Source: Gimesia sp. (GTDB lineage: Bacteria > Planctomycetota > Planctomycetia > Planctomycetales > Planctomycetaceae). Taken from it: a stretch of 45,789 nt of DNA. Location: assembly GCA_002706765.1 (NCBI GenBank), contig PAJV01000025.1, forward strand, positions 31,011-76,799, in the 5' to 3' direction. A model generated the notes under the pieces. That model searched no databases. It was not told where the DNA came from and saw only the letters and a list, made by a program, of their open reading frames with translations. Position 1 is the first letter of the stretch. Each line of letters starts with the position of its first letter. Positions 1 through 8,095 of this stretch are shown piece after piece. The position numbers and the translations under genes were made by a program.

Positions 1-758
1 CCGACATCTACGTTCGTCATACGAACGGCATTAAATACTTCTCCCAGGCTTACTTTATTTGCTCGCATGGCGTCGGGGTCAACGTCAATTTGATATTCCT
101 GGACAAATCCACCAATCGAAGCGACTTCACTGATACCTTCCGCTGAATTCAGTGCGTAACGAACATACCAATCTTGCGTTGTTCTCAACTCGTGCAGGTC
201 CCAGCCTCCGACAACATTTCCGTCAGGATCATATCCTTCGAGAGTATACCAAAAAATTTGACCGAGGGCGGTTGCGTCAGGTCCTAGCGTTGGTTGAACG
301 CCTTCAGGGAGCGTTCCTGTGGGTAAACTATTGAGCTTCTCCAGAACTCGCGTACGGGACCAATAGAACTCGGCTTTTTCGTTGAAGATCACATAGATCG
401 TGGAGAAACCAAACATCGAGTAACTGCGGATCGTCTTGACCTCGGGGAGGCCGAGCAAGGCGACTGTGAGCGGATACCCAATTTGGTCTTCGACATCTTG
501 AGGTGAACGTCCCATCCACTGCGTGAAAACGATTTGCTGGTTCTCACCGATGTCAGGAATCGCATCGACCGGCACTGGATCGCGTGGCAGGCTACCTAAG
601 TCCCAATCGAATGGAGCCACCATCGCGCCCCAGACGAGGATTACAATCACCATCAACAAGACAACCAGTTTATTATTCAGGCAGAACCAGATAGTCTTGT
701 CGAGCAAAGAATGCGGCTCAGGTACTAGATTGGGATTTTCGGAATCAGTTACCATCAT
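1..758 (-). CDS. CusA/CzcA-type heavy-metal RND efflux pump, N-terminal part (runs off the window)
   Basis: This is the first ~252 residues of an inner-membrane RND pump that would export metal ions with the adaptor encoded just upstream. Translating the minus strand from ATG at 758 gives a short cytoplasmic start, then a membrane helix (LVVLLMVIVILVWGAMV) and the RND hallmark VDAIPDIGENQ followed by QDVEDQIGYPL, both typical of CusA-like pumps. Further on come FYWSRTRVLEKL and LGPDATALGQIFWY, as in the CusA porter domain. AGGAAAA lies just before the start codon. The gene begins 41 nt after the adaptor stop, so the two form an operon. The 3' end lies outside the window, so the transmembrane metal-specificity motif cannot be read here. 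Confidence 0.9.
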   Translation of the reverse strand, partial: MMVTDSENPNLVPEPHSLLDKTIWFCLNNKLVVLLMVIVILVWGAMVAPFDWDLGSLPRDPVPVDAIPDIGENQQIVFTQWMGRSPQDVEDQIGYPLTVALLGLPEVKTIRSYSMFGFSTIYVIFNEKAEFYWSRTRVLEKLNSLPTGTLPEGVQPTLGPDATALGQIFWYTLEGYDPDGNVVGGWDLHELRTTQDWYVRYALNSAEGISEVASIGGFVQEYQIDVDPDAMRANKVSLGEVFNAVRMTNVDV

Positions 759-799
759 TTTTCCTGTTGACATTCATGGACAGGGATGCCCTACGGTTT

Positions 800-3199
800 T
801 TAGTGACTATGTCCCTTATGGTTGGTGTGAGCTCCCTGTTTTTCCTTGTAGAACGAAATCAAGTTGACTCGATCCGCACACTTGAGCATTGTGGCTCCGA
901 AATAGGGATTTCTGATCTGGTCATTATTCTGGAGCCAAATCGCTCCACGCCCTTTGAATGCCATCGGACAATGCAGTTCGTAGAGAGGCCGATTATTTCC
1001 TACTTCAAACGTCTTTATAACGACCAAGACTTCTTCTGAAAGTAAAGTGAACGCTTCTCTCATCGATTTAATGTCTTTAGCCTCGATGACTTGATCTGTA
1101 ATCTTGCTGAGATTGCCAAATTCTTTCTGCCAAACTGTTAATGCTTTCTCATTCAGATGCGATGTTTGGATCGTACCGAGTACCTGACGCAACTTAGGAC
1201 CTGTTGCCAATGCAAGTTTTTCGTTACCTGATGCCAGGGAATTCGCTAGTGCAAAGTAAGTGTCTAACAACGGCAACAATTGATTCTGAAACTCGATGGG
1301 CACGTCGATCTTGATGATCGCTTGCTGATGGTTGCTGTGGGTCAGACCAAATTGCTCGCGAGCTCGCTGAATGTGTCGTTTTAGTTGAAGATAAATCCGA
1401 TCAGAATCTTGCAACGACGCGACATCACGTCCTTCAACTACGTCATTTGATAGTAACATTGAAAATTCACGCCAAAGCATTTCTACATGGCCTGTCAGTT
1501 GTTTTTTGTTGACTTGACTCAACTTCACTCCCAACTGATCAAAGGCTGCACGAATTTTTGCCAAATCGGCTTCTTCAACAGCCGTTGTGACACTATTGAA
1601 CGCATTTAATACTGCGTCAAGTTGTGAACGGAACTGGGAAGGCAACGTCATTTGCTGGCCTGCTGTTTCACCCTGCTGCGTTTTTTTCTCGCTCTTTGCG
1701 CCACCATGATCATGTCCGCCGCCGCCACCACCTTCGGGTGTCATCATTGACGGCTTGGCGGAAATTTGCAGAGCGCTGTCTAGCTTGAAGTTACCGTTGG
1801 TGACGACAAGGTCTCCTTCCTTTAGTCCGTTTCTTACAAGGTAGTACGCACCTGCACGCGGGCCTAACACAATTTCACGGCCTTCAAATGTAGGTTCTTT
1901 CGCAGTAGGAATTTCAACATATACAATTGCTCGTGTACCAGTGAGGAGTGCAGCCGATACTGGAATGACAAGTGGTTTCGGTTTGTTTTCAGGATTGCCC
2001 ATAACGTCACCTAATGTCTCGGCCCGAACTAATGGCATGCCACAGATATCGCAGTTTCCAGGTTCGTCCTTGACAATTTCAGGATGCATAGGACTAATCC
2101 ACTTTCCCGTAAGATCTTCATCTATCACGCGTCCTCCCGAAGCGAGTTGTGAACGTACTACGGCACGTACAAACATTTCTGGTTTGAGCTTGCCATCCTT
2201 GTTAGGCACATTGACTCGTACTTTGACAGTTCGGGTATCCTTGTTTAATACAGGGTCAATAAACGCAATGCGGCCCGTAAAAGTCTCGCCTGGGTATGCT
2301 TCAGTTGTGAATTCCACTTTTTGCCCGTAGTGGAGCCAAACCAAATCAGATTCGTAGGCATCGAGTTTAACCCACACCTGATTCAAGTCAGCAACAGTAT
2401 AGATTCGATCTCCAGTGCGCACGCGGTCTCCCTCTTGCCGCAGCTTTTCGATTATGACGCCGCCAATCGGCGAGAAAATGGTGATATGATCAGTCGGGGC
2501 ACCACGCTGTTCAATGTCTTTGATCTGTGAAGCTGACAAGCCAAGAAGCCGTAGTTTTTCACGTGCGGATGCGACAAGATCAATTGGTTGTACGAGTTTT
2601 GTGGAAGAGGAAGTGCGATCACGTTGGTATTTTAATGCCTGAATTAACTCCTCTTGAGCAGCATATAACTCTTCGCTATAAATGTAGACTAGATGATCAC
2701 CTTTCTTGACTTCGATACCAGTAAAATCGACATACAGCCGGTCGAGGCGGCCGGAAACCCATGCCGTGATATATGAGAGTTTTGTTTCGTCATATTCGAC
2801 TTTTCCGACCATACGTATTTCTGCTGTAACATAACGTCGCTCGACAGGTGTAGTCTCGATTCTCATCAACTTCCGCGCAGTGGGGCTGATTTTAATCGTC
2901 CGTATGCCGCCTGCTGATGTCGTGACAGGCACCAATTCCATACCGCAGATAGGACACTTACCTGGACCATCACGGCGAATCTGGGGGTGCATCGAACATG
3001 TCCAGATTTGAGACACATTTTTGTGCTCTGTATGAGTCTCACTGGATTTGGCTGAATTGACCGTCGATGAACTATCTTTCATTGACCATGCAATGCTGAA
3101 GCCGATTATTAGTAGAACGGCTGCCTGCCCTATCCATAACTTGCCAGTATGTTTGCCATAGATGCGACTCCACCAATTTCCTTGAAATGAATCATTCAT
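800..3199 (-). CDS. CusB-type efflux RND adaptor with two HMBD-like modules and DUF3347-like C-terminus
   Basis: This periplasmic adaptor (membrane fusion protein) links the RND pump to its outer-membrane channel. It has a membrane anchor (about 22-39) and then a heavy-metal-binding module at 66-91 (WTCSMHP...CPICGMEL). A HlyD/CusB barrel-sandwich core follows, with a second module inserted near 365-390 (ISPMHPE...CDICGMPL) that has lost the first cysteine. A Gly/His stretch (GGGGGGHDHGG) comes next, then about 270 extra helical residues. The last part carries HCPMA, WLQNNDQIRNPYFG and MLKCAD, features I recognise from DUF3347; the preceding ~110 residues may be a degenerate copy. At 799 aa it is much longer than E. 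coli CusB (~400 aa). It lies between the anti-sigma gene and the pump gene in one operon. Confidence 0.92.
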   Translation of the reverse strand: MNDSFQGNWWSRIYGKHTGKLWIGQAAVLLIIGFSIAWSMKDSSSTVNSAKSSETHTEHKNVSQIWTCSMHPQIRRDGPGKCPICGMELVPVTTSAGGIRTIKISPTARKLMRIETTPVERRYVTAEIRMVGKVEYDETKLSYITAWVSGRLDRLYVDFTGIEVKKGDHLVYIYSEELYAAQEELIQALKYQRDRTSSSTKLVQPIDLVASAREKLRLLGLSASQIKDIEQRGAPTDHITIFSPIGGVIIEKLRQEGDRVRTGDRIYTVADLNQVWVKLDAYESDLVWLHYGQKVEFTTEAYPGETFTGRIAFIDPVLNKDTRTVKVRVNVPNKDGKLKPEMFVRAVVRSQLASGGRVIDEDLTGKWISPMHPEIVKDEPGNCDICGMPLVRAETLGDVMGNPENKPKPLVIPVSAALLTGTRAIVYVEIPTAKEPTFEGREIVLGPRAGAYYLVRNGLKEGDLVVTNGNFKLDSALQISAKPSMMTPEGGGGGGHDHGGAKSEKKTQQGETAGQQMTLPSQFRSQLDAVLNAFNSVTTAVEEADLAKIRAAFDQLGVKLSQVNKKQLTGHVEMLWREFSMLLSNDVVEGRDVASLQDSDRIYLQLKRHIQRAREQFGLTHSNHQQAIIKIDVPIEFQNQLLPLLDTYFALANSLASGNEKLALATGPKLRQVLGTIQTSHLNEKALTVWQKEFGNLSKITDQVIEAKDIKSMREAFTLLSEEVLVVIKTFEVGNNRPLYELHCPMAFKGRGAIWLQNNDQIRNPYFGATMLKCADRVNLISFYKEKQGAHTNHKGHSH

Positions 3200-3369
3200 A
3201 ATCGGCCTTTATTCATCATGACAAACGGGTATTTTCTGTTCAAACATAGTATAGCCAATAAGATATAGGCTTTCTTTCGCTTGAGATTTGACCATCGAAA
3301 CTTATACATTCACAAGTCTGTTTGTGTTTCTCTTTGTTTGTCTTTTAAGAAATATACGAATTTGATTCA

Positions 3370-4227
3370 TCAATTCAGAACGGGCTGTTTTTTCTCATTC
3401 AACCATGAAATGATTTCGTTGACTTCAGCAACGTCCTGTACCCCAATCAATGTGATGTGACGCGACCCTTGTTTCCAACTGGCAGCGATTTGTTTATCTA
3501 ATTCAACCAGACAGCATTGCTTATCTTTACAATAGACTGAAATATTGGGCCTGTCCCCGAACCATTCTTTAGTTTCTTTATCGTCATGCTCAAAAATAGC
3601 CAATTTGCTGCCATCGTTTCGTTTACAGATAGATTGTACACAAGTGCAACACGGCATCTTGATGACATGAGTTGATTCAAGGGTATATTCGGCGGGCAGA
3701 CCGTTGGCAACGGATGGCCGGTAGCCTACTTGCTCGACCGCTCGATTAGGGTCAATGAGCTTGTTCTCGTACTTCTCAAGTAGAATCTGTTGAGCCACAT
3801 CAGGATCGCGGACAAATTCGTCAAGATAATGACCGAACTCTACTGTGAAATGATCATGATTACCATGAGTAAACCATGACTGATAAGTGAACCAGCTGAT
3901 TCCAACAGCAGTGAGGATTGTTGCTGCCAAAACAAACAACTTAGGAACCGAGAACGAAAGCCGATGATCATTATGAACTGGTTTGAGAATGGGATTTTCG
4001 CAGATAGACTGCTCGTCTAATTTCTGATTGATTTGACTCCAAATTTGTTGAGTTGGCACAGGCTCGCTGAGAACGCTGGCCATTCGCGAGAGTTTTTCGA
4101 ACCCAGTAAGTTCTCCTGCACATTTTGTGCAAGTGCCGATGTGTGCCGACACGCGGTCCCTTTGGTCATCTGCTAACTCGCCATCATAGTAGGCGGAAAG
4201 TAATTCTTGAACTTCGGAACAATTCAT
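3370..4227 (-). CDS. Zinc-finger anti-sigma factor with Cys-rich C-terminal (putative metal-sensing) domain
   Basis: This is the membrane-bound anti-sigma partner of the ECF sigma factor immediately upstream. The N-terminus is a ZAS/zf-HC2 domain with the HxxxCxxC motif (HIGTCTKC, about 31-38). A single membrane helix (LFVLAATILTAVGISWF) follows, then an extracytoplasmic domain. That domain holds two cysteine clusters, PCCTCVQSIC near 190-200 and CKDKQCC near 231-237, plus a His/Asp-rich patch after the membrane helix. The start MNCSEVQE is chosen because GGGAGC precedes it and it begins 1 nt after the sigma stop; a longer ORF would overlap sigma. I infer that the cysteines bind metal (Cu/Ag?) and release sigma to induce the downstream efflux genes. 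Confidence 0.85.
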   Translation of the reverse strand: MNCSEVQELLSAYYDGELADDQRDRVSAHIGTCTKCAGELTGFEKLSRMASVLSEPVPTQQIWSQINQKLDEQSICENPILKPVHNDHRLSFSVPKLFVLAATILTAVGISWFTYQSWFTHGNHDHFTVEFGHYLDEFVRDPDVAQQILLEKYENKLIDPNRAVEQVGYRPSVANGLPAEYTLESTHVIKMPCCTCVQSICKRNDGSKLAIFEHDDKETKEWFGDRPNISVYCKDKQCCLVELDKQIAASWKQGSRHITLIGVQDVAEVNEIISWLNEKKQPVLN

Positions 4228-4228
4228 G

Positions 4229-4804
4229 TTACGGCTCCCAACCCAGATCAGCAAGTTGCTGCTGTAATTCGCGTCGTGCGCGATTCAGCCGTGATCCAAC
4301 GGTTCCTTCTGGAATTTCCATGACTTCAGCGATTTCGCGATATGACAGACCTTGAACTTCACGGAGTACGAAGATTGAAAGCAACTCTGGCTCAACTCTT
4401 GATAGAGCCGCTTCCAATAGTTCCTTATGTTCTATACGTTCAAATTCAGGTTTATGTTGGCTCATCGGTTCATGTGTGAGATGTTGAAAATTCCAACGAC
4501 GTCCTTTTCTAAGGTGTTGAAGTCCTTCATTTATAGCAAGTCGATAAAGCCAAGTTTCAAACTTCGAGTGAGATTTAAACTGGTCTATCTTACGAAATAA
4601 TTGCAGAAATACTTGTTGTGTTACATCTGCTGCATCTTGTAGCCCAACCGTGCGAACCATAAGCCGGTAAACCTGCCTATGACACAATTCGTAGAGGCAC
4701 TGTTGTGCACTACGTTCTTTTAAACGACATCTTTCCAATAGGCCAGCATCAATTTCAGTCGCATCGCTAGCATACTTCAGTGTTGTTGTGTTTTTAGATG
4801 CCAC
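4229..4804 (-). CDS. ECF-type RNA polymerase sigma factor (RpoE-like)
   Basis: This 191-aa sigma-70 family protein has region 2 (DAADVTQQVFLQLFRKIDQF ... FETWLYRLAINE) and region 4 (FVLREVQGLSYREIAEVMEI ... GTVGSRLNRARREL). The short unconserved linker between them is typical of ECF sigma factors. It probably directs RNA polymerase to the promoters of the efflux operon and of itself. It is the first gene of a minus-strand operon (sigma, anti-sigma, adaptor, RND pump), and a 1-nt gap separates it from the anti-sigma start, so the two are translationally coupled. It has no Cys-rich tail like that of the CorE-type copper sigma factors; the cysteines here are in the anti-sigma protein. Confidence 0.93.
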   Translation of the reverse strand: MASKNTTTLKYASDATEIDAGLLERCRLKERSAQQCLYELCHRQVYRLMVRTVGLQDAADVTQQVFLQLFRKIDQFKSHSKFETWLYRLAINEGLQHLRKGRRWNFQHLTHEPMSQHKPEFERIEHKELLEAALSRVEPELLSIFVLREVQGLSYREIAEVMEIPEGTVGSRLNRARRELQQQLADLGWEP

Positions 4805-5196
4805 AGCAAGTAAGTTTCTTCATGGGATTTCAAAAATGAGCATGAAACAAAAGATTGCATCTTTAATTTACCCTGGTCCTAAGCAAAATCGCGATAATAA
4901 CTTATCATCAAAAATGAGATGTATTTCCACTAGCGCAGCGTAGCATACCATTTGGTTCAGAACAACTACGAACATTAATCTTAGATAAGTATTGATATGC
5001 TGTTTCATATTATTCGCCAAGTTAATATGAAGCTAAGGAGACTTCCGATCTGACAGAAATTCAATTCGTAAATCATCTAGAAAAAGAATTTCAATTTTCA
5101 TGAAGAAACTGTAGTGATTGTGTATCTAAACCAAGGTGCTGCAAAGTTGTTTTGTGGACATGGGTGTTTTCGTTTCTAAGATATACGAGGATTTTG
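4805..5196. other. Divergent intergenic region between sigma operon and YHS-like lipoprotein gene
   Basis: About 390 AT-rich bases lie between the divergently transcribed sigma factor and lipoprotein genes. The region must hold the promoters for both directions, but I could not identify a convincing -35/-10 pair or an operator palindrome by eye. I see no RNA gene or coding sequence in it. Confidence 0.5.
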
Positions 5197-5580
5197 ATGA
5201 AATTCACGGTTCCTTTCAGTCTCTTGGCAGTCATTTTTATTTCATTTTTCCTATTCGGTTGTGGTTCTGATCGTACTCAACCCACTGACTCAAACGCTCC
5301 TTCTACCAGTGATGGCCACGTTGATCACAGCCACCAGGGTATGAACGGACAAACTGACATGGAAAAAATGAACGTCGCGCTTGCGAAACTGTCTACAGAA
5401 GACGCAGCTTCAGCAGAGAAACAGCATGTTTGCCCTGTCTCAAGTAAGATGCTTGGTGTGATGGGATCACCTCAAAAAGTCGATGTGAATGGTCAGACAG
5501 TATGGATTTGCTGCAATGGCTGCAGAGACAAGCTGCTCAGCAATCCCGATGTATATCTCGCTAAGTTGAAAAAAGAATAG
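5197..5580 (+). CDS. Lipoprotein with YHS-like Cys-pair metal-binding domain
   Basis: This exported lipoprotein is about 127 aa. Its signal peptide ends in a lipobox (FLFGC), followed by a His/Met-containing linker (GHVDHSHQGMNG) and a compact C-terminal module: CPVSSKMLGVMGSPQKV ... VWICCNGCRDKL ... NPDVYLAKLK. The same module (CPV-x-LG-x-MG-x-P-x-KV, then CCxGC) recurs at the C-terminus of the adaptor at 12138-14099 and twice in the protein at 17657-18127. It is related in pattern to YHS and heavy-metal-binding domains. The start MKFTVPF is preferred over an upstream in-frame ATG because GAGGA lies about 7 nt before it. It faces away from the sigma operon. I infer a periplasmic metal (Cu/Ag) scavenging or delivery role. 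Confidence 0.85.
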   Translation: MKFTVPFSLLAVIFISFFLFGCGSDRTQPTDSNAPSTSDGHVDHSHQGMNGQTDMEKMNVALAKLSTEDAASAEKQHVCPVSSKMLGVMGSPQKVDVNGQTVWICCNGCRDKLLSNPDVYLAKLKKE

Positions 5581-5873
5581 TCAAAAAATTAGCAGTATTC
5601 ACGATTGAGTGTCATCGTCAGGCAAGATGAAGGGGATTTGAACATTGGATATTGAAAATTGCCCTTTCCTCAGACAGTCGGTGATTTTTCGTTCTAATTG
5701 GGTATTGTTGTATGTCAAGCGGTGATGAAATGCGTCCTGACAGTATCGACAAATGGTATTTAATTGATGAGAAGAATGCAGCGTTGCGTGAGCGATTAAG
5801 TCTTTGTGCAATTACCGAAAAGTCGGTTGCGATTATAAGACACAATGTGAATGATCAACGGGGGTGATGCCGC

Positions 5874-6026
5874 GTGAAATATTACGTTCACATGTTGGTA
5901 GGCTGTGTGCTGCCGTTTTTGCTGATTTTTATGTTACCTTTGTTTGGCGTCGGCGAAGGTGTGACTATGTTTGTTTTTGTAGTTCTCATGTTCGGATGCC
6001 ATTTATTCATGATGCGCGGGCACTAG
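5874..6026 (+). CDS. Small membrane protein, DUF2933-like
   Basis: This 50-residue ORF has a GTG start preceded by a GGGGG-containing ribosome site. It encodes two short hydrophobic segments (MLVGCVLPFLLIFMLPLFG and VTMFVFVVLMFGCHLFMM) ending in MMRGH. The C-x-L-P hairpin with a second helix ending in C-H-x-x-MM matches my memory of DUF2933 proteins, which often sit beside copper and mercury resistance genes. It is too short for a standard ORF caller. It precedes the DUF5676-like gene by 41 nt, so the three small genes at 5874-6448 look like one operon. Function is unknown; the Cys, His and Met residues suggest a metal-related membrane role. Confidence 0.6.
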   Translation: MKYYVHMLVGCVLPFLLIFMLPLFGVGEGVTMFVFVVLMFGCHLFMMRGH

Positions 6027-6067
6027 CATGGTGACGACAGACACTCAGACAGAAAGTGAGAAACCCC

Positions 6068-6352
6068 ATGCGTACTCTTAGTGTGTCACGGTTTGGATTC
6101 GCATTGGCGATGGGATCGGCGTTATCCTATATTGGTTGTGCACTCGTGATGATGACAGTCTCGCAAGATGTTGCCATTAACTTTTTCAACAGTCTCATGC
6201 ACGGCATCGACGTCACCACAATCATGCGTTGGGACATGCCGTGGTGGGAAATGATCGTGGGCGTCCTGGAGATCTTTATTCTGGGCTGGCTGTTCGGGGC
6301 AATCATCGCCGTGTTCTACAACGTTGGCGTGAAGGAAACGAAAGAGAGCTAA
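6068..6352 (+). CDS. DUF5676-like small membrane protein
   Basis: This protein of about 94 aa has a first membrane segment (FGFALAMGSALSYIGCALVM), a loop with FFNSLMHGIDVTTI, and a second membrane segment (VGVLEIFILGWLFGAIIAVFYNV). The HGID motif and the terminal GW-x-x-GA...YN pattern are what I associate with DUF5676. ATG 6068 is preferred over GTG 6056 because GAAAGTGAG lies ahead of it. Such proteins commonly accompany metal-efflux genes, but no biochemical role is known to me. It lies between two other tiny membrane proteins. Confidence 0.7.
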   Translation: MRTLSVSRFGFALAMGSALSYIGCALVMMTVSQDVAINFFNSLMHGIDVTTIMRWDMPWWEMIVGVLEIFILGWLFGAIIAVFYNVGVKETKES

Positions 6353-6355
6353 TCA

Positions 6356-6448
6356 ATGTATAATCACCAGGTATATACCTACGGAGTTTGGGGCCTCGTT
6401 ATAACAATGGTTCTGATCAGTGTATTCTTCATTGTACGATTCATTTGA
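6356..6448 (+). CDS. 30-residue putative single-pass membrane peptide
   Basis: This tiny ORF starts 3 nt after the DUF5676-like gene stops. It encodes MYNHQVYTYGVWGLV followed by ITMVLISVFFIVRFI, one hydrophobic helix with a short soluble N-terminus. The tight spacing and membrane character suggest a genuine small protein in the same operon, perhaps a subunit of whatever the DUF2933/DUF5676-like proteins form. I have no family match, and short hydrophobic ORFs can occur by chance. Confidence 0.4.
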   Translation: MYNHQVYTYGVWGLVITMVLISVFFIVRFI

Positions 6449-6492
6449 TTTTGTCCTCCTTGCCGATAAATCCTTTCGCTGCTAAAGAGATG

Positions 6493-7248
6493 CTAATGGT
6501 GTTTGTACCAGCCAGCCCCAAGGATGTCGTTCCAAGATGTTGTCTGGTGGCACTGGAAACATTGATCAACACGAGCGTGTGGCCGACCAGCAACGCGGGC
6601 TGAAATCATTTTGAAGTGCATCATGTAGTGACTGGGCGGTGCCTGGTGACATTGCGCGCAGTCCATTGAATTGGGGGATGGGTGTCGGAATTCGGCAATC
6701 ATCCACTTGTCCGTAGCGTGGCATTGAGCACAGTCTTGGCCGAAGAGTTGGAAATGGCGGTCATCGTTTGAGTGGCAGGTGGCACAATTGAGGGCCACTT
6801 CGTCTGGCGTTATGTTGGCGTGCGGTGGCACCCATAACTTCGACCAAGTCAGCAATTTGTTGTTTACATCATCATCCTTCAATTGGCGCATACCTATCTT
6901 GGCCAGCATCACGTGGTCCATACTTGTCGCACGTTTTCCTCGGCCTTGATGTTCCAAGTGGCACTCTTTGCAGCTACTGATACTGCCATGGAACGACGTC
7001 GGTTGCCGTTGCAAAAGAGACTCGTTGTTGGCATGGCAGACGATGCATTTCGACGTCTCGATGCCGGTGACCGATGTGTGGCATGCGGCGCAATTGTTTT
7101 CCAAATGCGCATGAGCGGCCGACAATTGGCCGGGTTCGGCCAAGCGTTGCCAGGTTGCGGGTTGTTTCAGCGCAGATTCGCTCGACGTCATGATCCACAG
7201 AACGACGAACAAAATGCTTGCAACAATGTAGATCCATTTGCTTTTCAT
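6493..7248 (-). CDS. Seven-heme c-type cytochrome, membrane anchored
   Basis: This 251-aa protein has an N-terminal membrane anchor or uncleaved signal (WIYIVASILFVVLWIM) and seven CxxCH heme-attachment motifs: CAACH, CIVCH, CKECH, CATCH, CAQCH (twice) and CFQCH. Additional histidines (SFHGS, EHQ, HFQLFG, HYMMHF) could be second axial ligands, as in class III or NapC-like multiheme cytochromes. It would carry electrons on the outer face of the membrane; donor and acceptor are unknown. It lies 8 nt after a TolC-like fragment on the same strand. Why it sits in a metal-resistance cluster is unclear; a periplasmic redox role toward metals is only a guess. Confidence 0.88.
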   Translation of the reverse strand: MKSKWIYIVASILFVVLWIMTSSESALKQPATWQRLAEPGQLSAAHAHLENNCAACHTSVTGIETSKCIVCHANNESLLQRQPTSFHGSISSCKECHLEHQGRGKRATSMDHVMLAKIGMRQLKDDDVNNKLLTWSKLWVPPHANITPDEVALNCATCHSNDDRHFQLFGQDCAQCHATDKWMIAEFRHPSPNSMDCAQCHQAPPSHYMMHFKMISARVAGRPHARVDQCFQCHQTTSWNDILGAGWYKHH

Positions 7249-7256
7249 GTGTCATT

Positions 7257-7577
7257 TCAGCCCTGCTTTTTCTTCTGTCGCTCACGTACGAGTCTGATTT
7301 CCACTTTCAGGCGATCTGACTGACTGCTCAGAATATCTGCCGCGGAACCATTCCCGGATTTATGTTTCGCCTCGGCAAGTTTCTCCAACTCACTCGCCAA
7401 CTTAATAGATCTCTCCAGCAGCTTGATCCGCTCTTCATGACTAGTGGCGAGTTCGAGTTTCACCAGCAGAAGTTGCTGACGCGCCTGTACAACAGACTCT
7501 ATACCAGTTTCTCCGTTGCGATAAGCTTCTGTTTGTACTCTTACAAGTTGCGAAAGTACGAGTTGACGCTTCTGCAA
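7257..7577 (-). pseudogene. TolC-like outer-membrane efflux protein, C-terminal fragment
   Basis: These 106 residues are almost entirely helical and heptad-rich (ARQQLLLVKLELATSHEERI, LASELEKLAEAKHKSGNGSA, LSSQSDRLKVEIRLVRERQ). This resembles the last helical hairpin of TolC-family proteins, especially the K-SGNGSAADIL turn. The reading frame stays open upstream of the TTG used here (residues like DREVQDYTKLSPSIVELL) and then meets a stop, with no ATG and no export signal. It therefore looks like a truncated remnant rather than a working channel. It could also be a short periplasmic helical protein translated from a non-ATG start. Confidence 0.5.
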
Positions 7578-7667
7578 AAGTTCAACGATGGACGGTGACA
7601 GCTTGGTGTAGTCCTGAACCTCACGGTCAGATTAAGTCTTAACTATTTCAGGTTTCTTTTTGCCCGG

Positions 7668-7754
7668 TTAGTGATGGTGTTTAGCACCGCTGCCAGGCTT
7701 GGTCGCACAGACAAACATCGCGTCATCACCACACTTCGAGCAAACATGGTTCAC
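7668..7754 (-). pseudogene. Short Cys/His tail peptide (CxxC ... KHHH), probable gene remnant
   Basis: A 28-codon minus-strand reading frame ends in HVCSKCGDDAMFVCATKPGS then GAKHHH and a stop. The CxxC...C and terminal His triplet look like a metal-binding tail. There is a GTG at its beginning but no ATG in frame, and the frame closes 8 codons further upstream. It could be the end of a decayed gene or a very small protein. I am unsure it is expressed. Confidence 0.3.
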
Positions 7755-7804
7755 TTCTTTGTTCTTTCCTTTGCCTTTTCATTGCCCGTAATGTACGGGG
7801 AAAA

Positions 7805-8095
7805 TCATACGACATCGACGAACCGGTTCAGCGTGCCGAAGTCATTCGGAACACATTTGGGGCATTCGTCCGAAGTCTGGCAGTTTGGCTCACAGCACCA
7901 CTGGCCGTCCACGACGAACTTATATTCACTCCTCCCGGGTGGTAATTTCAATTCGGTAGTCCAGTTACCTTTGCCGTCCGTTGTCATCGGTGTTGCATCC
8001 ATTTGCCAGTCATTGAATGTACCGGCCAAAAACACAACTTCAGCGTCTGGTGCGTGGCAGTTAAACTTCGTCGATTTTGTTTTTCGTTTTGACAT
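7805..8095 (-). CDS. Glycogen-binding (CBM48/AMPK-beta-like) domain protein
   Basis: This protein of about 96 aa is essentially one early-set carbohydrate-binding domain: FNCHAPDAEVVFLAGTFNDW ... MTTDGKGNWTTELKLPPG ... YKFVVDGQW, ending VPNDFGTLNRFVDV. The aromatic and FNDW/YKFVVDG positions fit CBM48/AMPK1_CBM. A small insertion with five cysteines (CCEPNCQ...ECPKC) lies near the C-terminus. The start MSKRKTKS is preferred over an upstream GTG because AAGGAAC lies just before it. Small proteins of this type are frequent in planctomycetes; the ligand and role are unknown. No export signal is visible, so it is probably cytoplasmic. Confidence 0.78.
   Translation of the reverse strand: MSKRKTKSTKFNCHAPDAEVVFLAGTFNDWQMDATPMTTDGKGNWTTELKLPPGRSEYKFVVDGQWCCEPNCQTSDECPKCVPNDFGTLNRFVDVV

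Noticed and set aside
1941-2330. Plus-strand ORFs inside the first adaptor gene.
   Set aside because: Antisense to a 799-codon gene with recognisable domains; no ribosome sites.
5712-5867. A 51-codon plus-strand ORF ahead of the DUF2933-like gene, and overlapping minus-strand ORFs at 5599-5845.
   Set aside because: No ribosome site, no recognisable family, and similar-length frames on both strands; coding status cannot be decided from sequence alone.
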